A stretch of 64,000 bases of DNA. Origin: RH-AL1 sp965277735. Lineage in GTDB: Bacteria > Pseudomonadota > Alphaproteobacteria > Rhizobiales > Beijerinckiaceae. The notes beneath the pieces were generated by a model. It saw only the letters and a program-made list of their open reading frames with translations, was not told the DNA's origin and made no database searches. The stretch covers positions 2,666,001 through 2,730,000 of the forward strand of contig CBDIDO010000003.1 of the NCBI GenBank assembly GCA_965277735.1, in the 5' to 3' direction. Shown one piece after another: positions 8,189-15,965 of the stretch (the stretch's first letter is position 1; every line of letters starts with the position of its first letter). The position numbers were made by a program, and so were the translations under genes.

Positions 8189-9136
8189 ATGCAGACTAAA
8201 GTTCTTTCAACAATTGGCGCCGCGGCTCTCGCGCTCTCGCTGTCCGCGACCGCCTCGTACGCCGGCTACATGCAGCCCGGTGAGACCATGGGCCTCTCGC
8301 TCATCTCGCCGCTGCCGGAAGGCGTCTTCGCCGCCGACCTCGAGTCGTACGGCCGTTCGAAGCCGGCTGGTTCGCCGACGAATCTCGACATCGGCGTCAA
8401 CATCCCGGTCCTGATCTGGTCGACGCCGATCACCTTCTACAACACGCGCCTCGAAATCCTCGCCGGCATCCCGTTTGCCCATGTCGACGGATCGGGCCTC
8501 GACCGCTTCGGAGCGGTCGGCGCGGCTCTCGGACCGCTGCTCGCCCATGACTTCGGTAACGGCCTGACCGGTGGTTTCGGCGCCCTAGTCCGTACCCCGG
8601 ACCTGAGTTCCAACATCCAGGATCTCTCGGGCCGTACCGGCCCGGCCATCGATGTTCGCGAGAGCCTGATGTACAAGATACCGGGCAACGGGCCGTTCGG
8701 CGGCATCTCCCTGATGCAGAACACGGCGTACACGACCACGTTCAAGAAGCAGGGCGCGACGACGATCACCTCCGACGGCCTGTTGGCTCGTCCCCAGAAC
8801 GACCTGTTCGCCGCCGACTTCACCGCCGAGAAGACGTTCGGAAAGTTCACGATCGGCTTCGTCGGCTACGGCAACATCGACACGAACAACGTGGCCCAGC
8901 TGGGTACGGTAGCTAACCCGTCCGTCAATCCGCGCGAAAAGAACATCGCGCTCGGCGGTCTCGTCGGCTACGATTTCGGTCGCTTCGCCGTGACCGGTAT
9001 CGTGACGCATTCGCTGTTTGCGAGCGCCATCGTTCCGTCGGTCTCGCTGCACGAGGAGACTCGCGGTTGGTTCCGTGTCGTCGTCCCGCTGTACATCGCG
9101 CCGCCGCCGTCGGCTCCGGTCGTCGCCCGCTACTGA
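8189..9136 (+). CDS. SphA/MetA-type outer-membrane protein, paralogue 3
   Basis: The third tandem paralogue, 315 residues, has a signal peptide MQTKVLSTIGAAALALSLS...SYA and mature start GYMQPGETMGLSLISPLPEG. It is the most diverged copy. The loop Cys pair of the other two is replaced by TTFKKQG, there is a small insertion (GTVANPSVNPREKN), the FGAFSG segment is shortened to FGGIS, and the end is IAPPPSAPVVARY. ATG 8189 follows a GGGGGGA ribosome site. The shared blocks FTAEKTFGKFTIGF and GGLVGYDFGRF confirm family membership. Retention of three separately terminated copies suggests dosage or differential expression, which is inference. Confidence 0.8.
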   Translation: MQTKVLSTIGAAALALSLSATASYAGYMQPGETMGLSLISPLPEGVFAADLESYGRSKPAGSPTNLDIGVNIPVLIWSTPITFYNTRLEILAGIPFAHVDGSGLDRFGAVGAALGPLLAHDFGNGLTGGFGALVRTPDLSSNIQDLSGRTGPAIDVRESLMYKIPGNGPFGGISLMQNTAYTTTFKKQGATTITSDGLLARPQNDLFAADFTAEKTFGKFTIGFVGYGNIDTNNVAQLGTVANPSVNPREKNIALGGLVGYDFGRFAVTGIVTHSLFASAIVPSVSLHEETRGWFRVVVPLYIAPPPSAPVVARY

Positions 9137-9159
9137 TCGCTGGATCCCAGCACTCTCTT

Positions 9160-9190
9160 AAGACCCCGCCGGGCGACCGGCGGGGTCTTT
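9160..9190 (+). terminator. Terminator after SphA paralogue 3
   Basis: AAGACCCCGCC and GGCGGGGTCTT form an eleven-base-pair stem with an eight-base loop and a short TTT tail, 23 bp after the stop codon. Confidence 0.85.
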
Positions 9191-9244
9191 CGTTGCCCGG
9201 ACGACGGGTTGCGGGCGCGCCACGCGCGCAATATTCGTCGAGGG

Positions 9245-10666
9245 ATGAGCACTCTCCCCCTTCGCCCCATCCACGTCATCGGCGGCGGCCTCGCCGGGTC
9301 GGAGGCAGCGTGGCAGATCGCGGAGGCCGGCGTCCCGGTGGTCCTGCACGAGATGCGACCGAATCGCCCCACCGCCGCGCACCGCGGTGAGTCGCTCGCC
9401 GAGCTCGTCTGCTCGAACTCGTTTCGCTCCGACAATGCCGAGACCAACGCCGTCGGCGTCCTGCATCGTGAGATGCGGCGGATGGGCTCGCTCGTGCTGC
9501 GCGCCGCGGACGCCCATCAGGTGCCGGCCGGCGGGGCGCTCGCCGTCGACCGCGAAGCGTTCGCCGCCGCCGTCACCGAGTGGATCGCCGGTCATCCGTT
9601 GATCGAGCTTCGCCGCGAGGAGGTCGAGGGCCTGCCGCCGGAGGACTGGGACAGCGTCATCGTCGCGACCGGCCCGCTGACCTCGCCGGCGCTAGCGGCG
9701 GGGATCGGTGGGCTGAGCGGCGAGGCCGACCTCGCCTTCTTCGACGCGATCGCCCCCGTCGTGCACCGCGAGAGCATCGACATGTCGAAGGCTTGGTTCC
9801 AGTCGCGCTACGACAAGGCGGGTCCCGGCGGCACCGGCGCCGACTACATCAACTGCCCGCTGTCGCGCGAGCACTACGAGGCCTTCATCGACGCGCTGCT
9901 GTCGGCCGACATGGTGACCTCCCAGCACGATGGCACGACGCCCTATTTCGACGGTTGCCTGCCGATCGAGGAGATGGCGCGGCGTGGCCGCGAGACGCTG
10001 CGCCACGGCCCGATGAAGCCGGTCGGCCTCACCAATCCGCACGCGCCGACTCAGAAGCCCTGCGCCGTGGTCCAGCTCCGTCAGGACAATGCGCTCGGCA
10101 CGCTCTACAACATGGTCGGATTCCAGACCAAGATGAAGCATGCGACCCAAGTGGCTGTGTTCAGGACCATTCCCGGCCTGGAAGAGGCGGGATTCGCGCG
10201 CCTCGGCGGCATCCATCGCAACACGTTCCTCAATTCGCCGAAGCTGCTCGACGCGACGCTGCGGCTGCGGGCACAGCCGCGGCTGCGCTTCGCCGGGCAG
10301 ATCACGGGCTGCGAGGGCTATGTCGAGAGCGCCGCGATCGGGCTGATCGCGGGCCGACTCGCAGCCGCCGAACGACTGGAGAAGCCGGCCGCGATGCCGC
10401 CGGCGACAACGGCGATCGGCGCGCTGATCAACCACATCACCGGCGGCCACGTCGTCGGTATCGACCCGGGCCCGCGCTCGTTCCAGCCGATGAACGTCAA
10501 CTTCGGGCTGTTCCCGCCGATCGAGGCGCCGACGACGAACGCCGACGGCCGCCGGCTGCGGGGCCCCGAGAAAGGTGTCGCGCGAAAAATCGAGCTGAGC
10601 CGGCGCGCCGCGCGTGACCTCGACGCCTGGCTCGCCGGTCCCGCGCCGGCGCTCGCGGCGGAATAA
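9245..10666 (+). CDS. trmFO: Methylenetetrahydrofolate-dependent tRNA (uracil-54) methyltransferase
   Basis: TrmFO makes 5-methyluridine-54 in the T loop of tRNA using methylenetetrahydrofolate and FAD. The protein is 473 residues. It opens with the FAD dinucleotide motif PIHVIGGGLAGSEAAWQIAE, followed by HEMRP, the LVCSNSFRSD segment carrying a conserved Cys, QKPCAVVQLRQDN with the second functional Cys region, and the closing GQITGCEGYVESAAIGL and MNVNFGLFPP motifs. ATG 9245 begins MSTLPLRPIHVIGGG and fits the family; the upstream dozen codons look spurious. It is convergent with the ydcF-like gene across 37 bp containing a GGCGCCG/CGGCGCC hairpin without a T run. Confidence 0.96.
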   Translation: MSTLPLRPIHVIGGGLAGSEAAWQIAEAGVPVVLHEMRPNRPTAAHRGESLAELVCSNSFRSDNAETNAVGVLHREMRRMGSLVLRAADAHQVPAGGALAVDREAFAAAVTEWIAGHPLIELRREEVEGLPPEDWDSVIVATGPLTSPALAAGIGGLSGEADLAFFDAIAPVVHRESIDMSKAWFQSRYDKAGPGGTGADYINCPLSREHYEAFIDALLSADMVTSQHDGTTPYFDGCLPIEEMARRGRETLRHGPMKPVGLTNPHAPTQKPCAVVQLRQDNALGTLYNMVGFQTKMKHATQVAVFRTIPGLEEAGFARLGGIHRNTFLNSPKLLDATLRLRAQPRLRFAGQITGCEGYVESAAIGLIAGRLAAAERLEKPAAMPPATTAIGALINHITGGHVVGIDPGPRSFQPMNVNFGLFPPIEAPTTNADGRRLRGPEKGVARKIELSRRAARDLDAWLAGPAPALAAE

Positions 10667-10703
10667 CGAGAGCCAGGAGCGGCGAGGCGCCGCCGTTCCG
10701 TCG

Positions 10704-11498
10704 TCACGGCGCCGGAAACAGCGCCGTCGTCTTGCCCGTCAGCCAATAGGCGACGAGCCCGAGCCACTCGTGACCCGCGACCTCGAGCTTGCGCTGCTGG
10801 TCGATCACCTTGGCCGTCGGCCACCAGTCGCGGTCGGTGCCGGTGGTGCGATAGTCGACGGGATAGGCGACGACGGGCCAATCCGCGGCGCGAAAGATCC
10901 CAACCGAGCGCGGCATGTGCGCGGCGGATGTCACGAGGAGCCAGGTCTCACCGGCCTTCGGCTTCACCAGCTCCTTCGTCAGGACGGTATTCTCGTAGGT
11001 GTTGCGCGACGCCGACTCGAACGTCATCCGCGTCTCGGGCACGCCGAGCGACAGCCACAAAGCGCGCACGCCGCGCGCCTCGTCGAGCTCGCGCTGCGCG
11101 AGATCCGCGCTGCCACCAGTGAAGACCAGCCGCGCTGCGGGGTAACGCAGCGCCAGGGCGACGCCCGTGGTGAGCCGCGGCGCCGCCTCGTTGAGGCTCG
11201 TCTGGCCGCGCGGCGCGCTCAGGCTCTCGTCGAGCGCGCCGCCGAGGACGATGATGCCGGCCGGCGCGGGCATGTCGGCCGGCGGCTGCGGAAAGCGGTC
11301 CTCGAGCGGCCGCATCAACGCATTGCTCAACGGCGAGAAGCACACGCAGGCAAAAACCAGCGCGGCCCCGATCGCGAGGCGGTTGCCCACCCGCGGGCGT
11401 CCCGCGAGGGACAGCGCCACGCCGACGAAGCCGAGCAGCACCAGGAGCGTGATGGGCTCGAGGATGGCGCCAAGCACCTTCGAGGCGACGAAAAACAT
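10704..11498 (-). CDS. YdcF/ElyC-family (DUF218) membrane protein
   Basis: A 264-residue inner-membrane protein of the DUF218 family, which includes ElyC/SanA/YdcF proteins tied to envelope maintenance and lipid-carrier or peptidoglycan metabolism. Two hydrophobic N-terminal segments (LGAILEPITLLVLLGFVGVA and RLAIGAALVFACVCF) precede the periplasmic DUF218 domain. That domain starts at GIIVLGGALDESL and includes LVFTGGSADLAQ, ESASRNTYENTVLTKEL and LLVTSAAHMPRSVGIF. The ATG at 11498 gives MFFVASKVLG; longer frames upstream overlap yacG and are rejected. Last gene of the leftward infA-maf-yacG block, one base after the yacG stop. Confidence 0.85.
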   Translation of the reverse strand: MFFVASKVLGAILEPITLLVLLGFVGVALSLAGRPRVGNRLAIGAALVFACVCFSPLSNALMRPLEDRFPQPPADMPAPAGIIVLGGALDESLSAPRGQTSLNEAAPRLTTGVALALRYPAARLVFTGGSADLAQRELDEARGVRALWLSLGVPETRMTFESASRNTYENTVLTKELVKPKAGETWLLVTSAAHMPRSVGIFRAADWPVVAYPVDYRTTGTDRDWWPTAKVIDQQRKLEVAGHEWLGLVAYWLTGKTTALFPAP

Positions 11499-11499
11499 T

Positions 11500-11703
11500 C
11501 TAGCTTTCGTCCGCCGGGCGCGGCGGGAAGTCTTCGTCCTCGGTCGGCTCGTTGGTCGGCACGGCATAGACGCCGCCGAGCCATTTGTGCAGGTCGATGT
11601 CCGCGCAGCGCTTGCCGCAGAACGGCGTGTAGGCCTCGACCGGCGGCTTGCCGCAGATCGGGCACGGCTTCGGCGCGGCTGGCGACGCTGGCGCTCGAGC
11701 CAT
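11500..11703 (-). CDS. yacG: DNA gyrase inhibitor / zinc-binding protein YacG
   Basis: A 67-residue zinc-ribbon protein. YacG is known to bind GyrB and inhibit DNA gyrase. The four zinc ligands are visible as CPICGKP and FCGKRCADIDLHKWL, followed by an acidic tail (TNEPTEDEDFP), exactly the family layout and length. The start is taken at ATG 11703 (MARAPASPAAPKPCPIC). It sits between maf and the ydcF-like gene with four-base and one-base spacings, consistent with one leftward operon. Confidence 0.93.
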   Translation of the reverse strand: MARAPASPAAPKPCPICGKPPVEAYTPFCGKRCADIDLHKWLGGVYAVPTNEPTEDEDFPPRPADES

Positions 11704-11707
11704 CCCG

Positions 11708-12388
11708 CTAGTCTCCCGACGGCCGGATGAAGAGCGGCTCGCGCGCAACGGCGCCTGCGACGAAGCCATCGGCGGCGAGCAGGCTCATCGTCTCGTAGAG
11801 CGGCAGACCGACGACGCTCGAATAGGAGCCGACGATCTTCACGACGAAGGCGCCGGCGCGGCCTTGGATCGCGTAGCCGCCAGCCTTGCCGCGCCACTCG
11901 CTGGCGGCGACATAGGCCTGCATCTCGGCGCCCGACAGGCGCTTGAAGCGGACCCGGGTCTCGACGAGGCGGCGCCGCCGCACGCCGGCGCCGGTCAGCA
12001 TCGAGAGCGCGGTGTGCACCCGGTGCGCGCGGCCGGAGAGCAGACGCAGGCACTCCTCCGCCTCCTCGACCAGCTCGCATTTCGGCAGGATGCGCCGACC
12101 GACGCTGACGACCGTGTCGGCGGCGATCAGCGCGGCGCCGGCGAGATCGGGACGCGTCGCCAGCGTGCGCGCCGCGACACTGGCCTTCTCGTCGGCGAGG
12201 CGCACCGCGAGCGAGCGCGGCGACTCGCCGCGCTGCGGCGTCTCGTCGATATCTGCCGGCAGCAGCGCGATCGGCTCGATGCCGATCTGCTGCAGGAGGG
12301 CGACGCGGCGGGGTGAGCCCGACGCGAGCACCAGCCGTCGGTCATCGGACTGGCCCCCAGACTGCCGATCTGGGCTCGTGCCGGACAT
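11708..12388 (-). CDS. maf: Maf-family nucleotide pyrophosphatase
   Basis: A 226-residue Maf protein, a nucleoside triphosphate pyrophosphatase thought to remove non-canonical or modified nucleotides. Diagnostic motifs are LVLASGSPRRVALL near the N-terminus, DIDETP, LADEKA, LIAADTVVSVG and, late, GGYAIQGRAGAFVVKIVGSYSSVVGLPLYET. Residues before LVLASGS form a polar 17-residue leader, so a slightly later start cannot be excluded. It follows infA by seven bases on the same strand, an arrangement common in Rhizobiales. Confidence 0.94.
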   Translation of the reverse strand: MSGTSPDRQSGGQSDDRRLVLASGSPRRVALLQQIGIEPIALLPADIDETPQRGESPRSLAVRLADEKASVAARTLATRPDLAGAALIAADTVVSVGRRILPKCELVEEAEECLRLLSGRAHRVHTALSMLTGAGVRRRRLVETRVRFKRLSGAEMQAYVAASEWRGKAGGYAIQGRAGAFVVKIVGSYSSVVGLPLYETMSLLAADGFVAGAVAREPLFIRPSGD

Positions 12389-12395
12389 CGCGCGA

Positions 12396-12614
12396 CTACT
12401 TGAAACGATAGGTGATACGGCCCTTGGACAGATCGTAGGGCGTCATCTCGACCAGCACCTTGTCGCCGGTGAGCACGCGGATGCGGTTCTTGCGCATCTT
12501 GCCGGCCGTGTGGGCGATGATCTCGTGATCGTTCTCGAGTTTGACGCGAAAGGTCGCGTTCGGGAGCAATTCCGCGACCACGCCCGGAAACTCGAGCAGC
12601 TCTTCCTTCGACAT
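12396..12614 (-). CDS. infA: Translation initiation factor IF-1
   Basis: A 72-residue S1/OB-fold protein that occupies the ribosomal A site during initiation. The sequence MSKEELLEFPGVVAELLPN...RVLTGDKVLVEMTPYDLSKGRITYRFK is full length and near-identical to other alphaproteobacterial IF-1 proteins. It heads the infA-maf-yacG-ydcF leftward block. The 166 bp upstream contain no gene and probably hold its promoter. Confidence 0.98.
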   Translation of the reverse strand: MSKEELLEFPGVVAELLPNATFRVKLENDHEIIAHTAGKMRKNRIRVLTGDKVLVEMTPYDLSKGRITYRFK

Positions 12615-12780
12615 TCGTTTCCTTGTTTCTCACGGCCTCCCGGCCGGATCATTGGCTCGCGCCGCTCGCGTCGAGCCGATGAAAGGGTTCGATGCCGATG
12701 ACGGAATGGCCGGTTGTGTAAGCCCAATATAGGCGATTGTGAACCGGGCGCATGGGTAAGGCGCAGCCGGCACCCGGATT

Positions 12781-13635
12781 TCAGCCGGCGGCCGCCCGCG
12801 CCGCGTCGGCCCGTTCGTAGCGGCGATAGCGCCGGATCGCCAGCGGGATCGTCGCCATGTAGCAGACCGAGAGCAGGATCATGACCTCCATCGGGAAGGT
12901 CGCCAGCAAAAGCAGCGCGGCGGCGATCCCGAACAACACGACCATGAAGTATTCGCGGGGGATGTGGCCGATCTTCTTGCCCGAGAAGTGCGGGATCCGG
13001 CTCGCCATCAGGAAGGCGACGAGGATCACGTAGGCGATCTCGACCTGGGTCGGCACCGCCAGTGTCGGGGTCACGAAGCCGGACAGATGCAGATAGAGCG
13101 GCAGGAGCCCGAGGATGGCGCCCGCCGGTGCCGGCATACCGACGAAGAAGTTTGCGTGCCAGGCCGGTTTGTCGGGATCGTCGAGCATCGTATTGAAGCG
13201 CGCGAGGCGGAGCGCCGCGGCGATCGCGAAGATCAGCACCGCGAACCAGCCGAAGCTTTTGATCTCCTGCAACCGGGACAAATACAGGATCAGCGCCGGC
13301 GCGACGCCGAAATCGACGAAATCGGCCAGCGAATCGAGCTCCGCGCCGAACCGCGAGGTGCCGCGGATCGCGCGGGCGATGCGCCCGTCCAGCCCGTCCA
13401 GGATCGCCGCCCCGATCACCGCCGTCACGGCGATCTCGAACTTGCCTTCGATGGCGAAGCGGATCGAGGTCAGGCCTAGGGCCAGCGCCGCGAGCGTCAC
13501 CAGGTTCGGGATGACGACGCGGATCGGCACCGCGCGGAAGCGGCGCCGACGCAGCGGTGGCAGCCGCTCGCCGAGCGCGTCGTAGCCGCCGACGTCGTCG
13601 ACCTCGGCGGTGGTATGCAGGCGTACGGGTCTCAT
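12781..13635 (-). CDS. pssA: CDP-diacylglycerol-serine O-phosphatidyltransferase
   Basis: PssA joins CDP-diacylglycerol and serine to phosphatidylserine, the step before Psd in phosphatidylethanolamine synthesis, in the inner membrane. The CDP-alcohol phosphotransferase signature is complete: DGLDGRIARAIRG followed by FGAELDSLADFVDFG. Several transmembrane segments follow (GWFAVLIFAIAAALR, YVILVAFLMAS, VVLFGIAAALLLLATF). ATG 13635 gives 284 residues (MRPVRLHTTAEV); a longer frame upstream runs into the sensor-gene stop and is unlikely. It is separated from its partner psd by the three-gene sigma module, all on the same strand. Confidence 0.94.
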   Translation of the reverse strand: MRPVRLHTTAEVDDVGGYDALGERLPPLRRRRFRAVPIRVVIPNLVTLAALALGLTSIRFAIEGKFEIAVTAVIGAAILDGLDGRIARAIRGTSRFGAELDSLADFVDFGVAPALILYLSRLQEIKSFGWFAVLIFAIAAALRLARFNTMLDDPDKPAWHANFFVGMPAPAGAILGLLPLYLHLSGFVTPTLAVPTQVEIAYVILVAFLMASRIPHFSGKKIGHIPREYFMVVLFGIAAALLLLATFPMEVMILLSVCYMATIPLAIRRYRRYERADAARAAAG

Positions 13636-13675
13636 TTCGCGCGGACCATAGGGACGCCGCCCTGCCCCGGCAAGC

Positions 13676-14131
13676 TCAGGGGGTTTTGGCCGGTGGCACC
13701 GCGTCATGCGTCACGAGCGCCGCCCGCGAGGCGGCGTTCAATCCAGAGAGCGCATCGACGAGCGCCGCGCCCGTCGCCGCGTCGACATCGCGGTTCGTGC
13801 GATGCAGCTCGTCGAAATCCGCCATCACCGCCGCACGATCGAACACGGGCGCAGCGATCTCCGCCTCGATCTTGTCGCGCGCCGCCTTGTGGGCGTGACG
13901 CGCGGCTCGCAACGCCTCGCGATGCGCGCTCATCGCCGACTGGAACAACACCTTCTGGTCGTCGGGCAGCGAGGTGACGTGGCGGGGCGGAACCAGCGGC
14001 CCGGGGACCGGCGCGCGTGGAGGCCCGCGATGCACGGCGAAACCGCGGCCGACGAGCACGCCGCCGAGAAACACGTTGAGGAGCAGCGAGACGGCGAGGA
14101 TGCCGACGACCCGCGGGCGGTCACTCCACAT
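13676..14131 (-). CDS. Periplasmic heavy-metal-sensor-like protein (CpxP/CnrX type)
   Basis: A 151-residue membrane-anchored periplasmic protein. After MWSDRPR comes one hydrophobic segment (VVGILAVSLLLNVFLGGVLVGR), a Pro-rich linker, then a largely helical domain (LPDDQKVLFQSAMSAHREAL, AARDKIEAEIAAPVFDRAAV, FDELHRTNRDVDAAT). This fits the heavy-metal-sensor / CpxP-like fold usually coded beside ECF sigma and anti-sigma genes. The start overlaps the anti-sigma gene by 11 bases, implying translational coupling. The metal or signal sensed cannot be read from sequence. Confidence 0.7.
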   Translation of the reverse strand: MWSDRPRVVGILAVSLLLNVFLGGVLVGRGFAVHRGPPRAPVPGPLVPPRHVTSLPDDQKVLFQSAMSAHREALRAARHAHKAARDKIEAEIAAPVFDRAAVMADFDELHRTNRDVDAATGAALVDALSGLNAASRAALVTHDAVPPAKTP

Positions 14132-14519
14132 CGGCGGCCCCGCCGTCGAGCGCCGACGCCATGACCGAGCCTGGGCTGACGTCGTGCTCGATCGGGGCGT
14201 GCGCCCCGACGGACAGGCCGACGAGGAGCACGATCGTCGCCGCCACCGCCCAGCCCGCGCGCACCACGAAGCGGCGCACCGGCGACTCCTGGCGATGACG
14301 CGTCGCGCGTGCCGCGATCGCGTCGAGGCCGCCGACGTCGGCAGGCGTCGACGAGAGGCGCAACACGGTCTCGACCTCGGCCATCGCCTCGCACAGCGCC
14401 CGCGCCTCTGCCGAGCCGGCGAGCAAGTCGCTCGCCCCGGCGCGCGCGTCGGTGGGCCAGCGCGCGAGGTCGCCGCCATGCAGGTCCAACAGGTCCTCGA
14501 AGGTCGAAAGCTCCATCAT
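14121..14519 (-). CDS. Putative anti-sigma factor, single-pass membrane protein
   Basis: A 132-residue protein between an ECF sigma gene and a sensor-like gene. The N-terminal cytoplasmic half (MMELSTFEDLLDLHGGDLARWP and the following helices) would bind sigma. A single transmembrane segment (AGWAVAATIVLLVGLSVGA) follows at about residues 82-100, and a short periplasmic tail (IEHDVSPGSVMASALDGG) ends it. No zinc-binding HxxxCxxC motif is seen. The tandem ATGATG start lies one base after the sigma stop codon, indicating tight coupling. The function is assigned from position and topology rather than a strong domain match. Confidence 0.7.
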   Translation of the reverse strand: MMELSTFEDLLDLHGGDLARWPTDARAGASDLLAGSAEARALCEAMAEVETVLRLSSTPADVGGLDAIAARATRHRQESPVRRFVVRAGWAVAATIVLLVGLSVGAHAPIEHDVSPGSVMASALDGGAADVE

Positions 14520-14520
14520 C

Positions 14521-15093
14521 TCACTCGTCGCCCGGATTTTGACGCAGGCTTTGGCGCAGCGTGCGGCGCGCGCGCACCAGAAGCAATTCGAACGCCCCCA
14601 CCGAAACGCCCATCGCCGCGGCGCCGTCCGCGTTGGACATTTCGGCATCGTAGGTCAGCCCGATCGCGATGCGCTGGCGCTCCGGCAGCGCGGCAATCGC
14701 CGCCTTGACCCGCGCCGCACGCTCGCGCGCGATGATCGCGGCATCGGCCGGCAGCGCCGGGTCCATCGGCTCCTCGACGGCGTCGAGCGTCGTCGGGCGC
14801 ACCTTGCGGACCTGGTCGATCGAGAGGTTCACCGCGACCCGCGACAGCCAGGCGGCGTAGCTCGCGCGGGTCGCAATCCCGTGCTCGCGCACCTGCCAGA
14901 GCGGCGCCTTGACCCAGGCGCGGGTGAACACCTCCTGCACGATATCCTCCGCGGCGGCGCGGCTGCCGAGCGAGCGGGCGACAAGGGCCACGAGGCGCGA
15001 CTGGTGCCGCGCGACGATCCGCGCGAACGCTGCTTTGTCGCCCCTGGCGACGAGCCCGACGAGCTCGTCATCCGTCGCCTCCGCCTCGCTCAT
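14521..15093 (-). CDS. ECF-type RNA polymerase sigma factor
   Basis: A 190-residue ECF sigma factor. Region 2 is visible as DKAAFARIVARHQSRL...AAEDIVQEVFTRAWVKAP and SYAAWLSRVAVNLSIDQVRK, and region 4 as LPERQRIAIGLTYDAEMSNADGAAAMGVSVGAFELLLVRARRTL (given here only to mark the helix-turn-helix span, residues about 134-178). The module sigma, anti-sigma, metal-sensor-like protein is a common envelope-stress or metal-response arrangement. It sits between psd and pssA with all genes leftward, 70 bp after psd, so it may share transcription with phospholipid genes. Confidence 0.88.
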   Translation of the reverse strand: MSEAEATDDELVGLVARGDKAAFARIVARHQSRLVALVARSLGSRAAAEDIVQEVFTRAWVKAPLWQVREHGIATRASYAAWLSRVAVNLSIDQVRKVRPTTLDAVEEPMDPALPADAAIIARERAARVKAAIAALPERQRIAIGLTYDAEMSNADGAAAMGVSVGAFELLLVRARRTLRQSLRQNPGDE

Positions 15094-15163
15094 GCGTCCC
15101 CGGGCCCAGTCGAGAGAAACGACGCTGCGGCCAAGACCCTACGCTCGAGTCCCCTACGCGAGT

Positions 15164-15859
15164 TCAGCCTTGCTTGAAGAGCCGCTCGTCGACCGCGGCG
15201 TAGTCGGCGAGCACCGTCTCGCCGGCGGTCGCCTTGCTGCCGAGCGCCACGAGCGGGCGCGCGCCGGACGGCATGTAGACGTCGACGCGCGAGCCGAACC
15301 GGATCAGCCCGAACCGTGTGCCGGCACCGAGCGTGTCGCCCTGCTTCGAGAAGCACAGGATGCGGCGCGCGACGAGGCCGGCGATCTGGACGACGCCGAA
15401 GCGGCCGCGCGTGCCGTCGATGACGAGCGAGTTACGCTCGTTGACCTCGGACGCCTTGTCGAGATCGGCGGACAGGAACTTGCCGGGCTTGTAGGCGACC
15501 TTGGCGATGCGCCCTGTGATCGGCACGCGGTTCACGTGGCAGTCGAACACCGACATGAAGACCGAGATGCGCTGCATCGGCTCGGCGCCGAGGCCGAGCT
15601 CGGGCGGCGGCGTGAAGAAGCCGATCGACGAGACGTAGCCGTCCGCAGGGGAGACGACCAACGCGTCGTCCTGCGGCGTCACGCGCGGCGGATCGCGGAA
15701 GAAGTACACGCACCAGGCGGTGAGGATGGCGCCGATCCACGACACCGGGCCGAGGAAATAATAGAGGATCAGCGTCACCACCGCGAAAGCGACGATGAAC
15801 GGATAGCCCGCGGGATGGACCGGCGTCATTTGCCGCCGGATGGAGTCGATCATCGACAT
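15164..15859 (-). CDS. psd: Phosphatidylserine decarboxylase proenzyme
   Basis: Psd converts phosphatidylserine to phosphatidylethanolamine. This is the short 231-residue form typical of Rhizobiales. After MSMIDSIRRQMTPVHPAGYP there are hydrophobic segments (FIVAFAVVTLILYYFLG, WIGAILTAWCVYFFRDP). Conserved parts follow: VSPADGYV, FMSVFDCHVNR and the self-cleavage region GLIRFGSRVDVYMP, where cleavage at the Gly-Ser bond makes the pyruvoyl group. ATG 15859 fits the family; an upstream extension lacks conservation. It is first in the psd-ECF-pssA run. Confidence 0.95.
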   Translation of the reverse strand: MSMIDSIRRQMTPVHPAGYPFIVAFAVVTLILYYFLGPVSWIGAILTAWCVYFFRDPPRVTPQDDALVVSPADGYVSSIGFFTPPPELGLGAEPMQRISVFMSVFDCHVNRVPITGRIAKVAYKPGKFLSADLDKASEVNERNSLVIDGTRGRFGVVQIAGLVARRILCFSKQGDTLGAGTRFGLIRFGSRVDVYMPSGARPLVALGSKATAGETVLADYAAVDERLFKQG

Positions 15860-15965
15860 CGATGTTTGGGTCCTGGAGTGCTTGTCGGCGGCCTTATAGG
15901 CCGTCCGCGCCGCGAAATCTTCCCGCGTGCGCATCCTCCGCTGCCAAAGGCGGGGAGGATATTCC

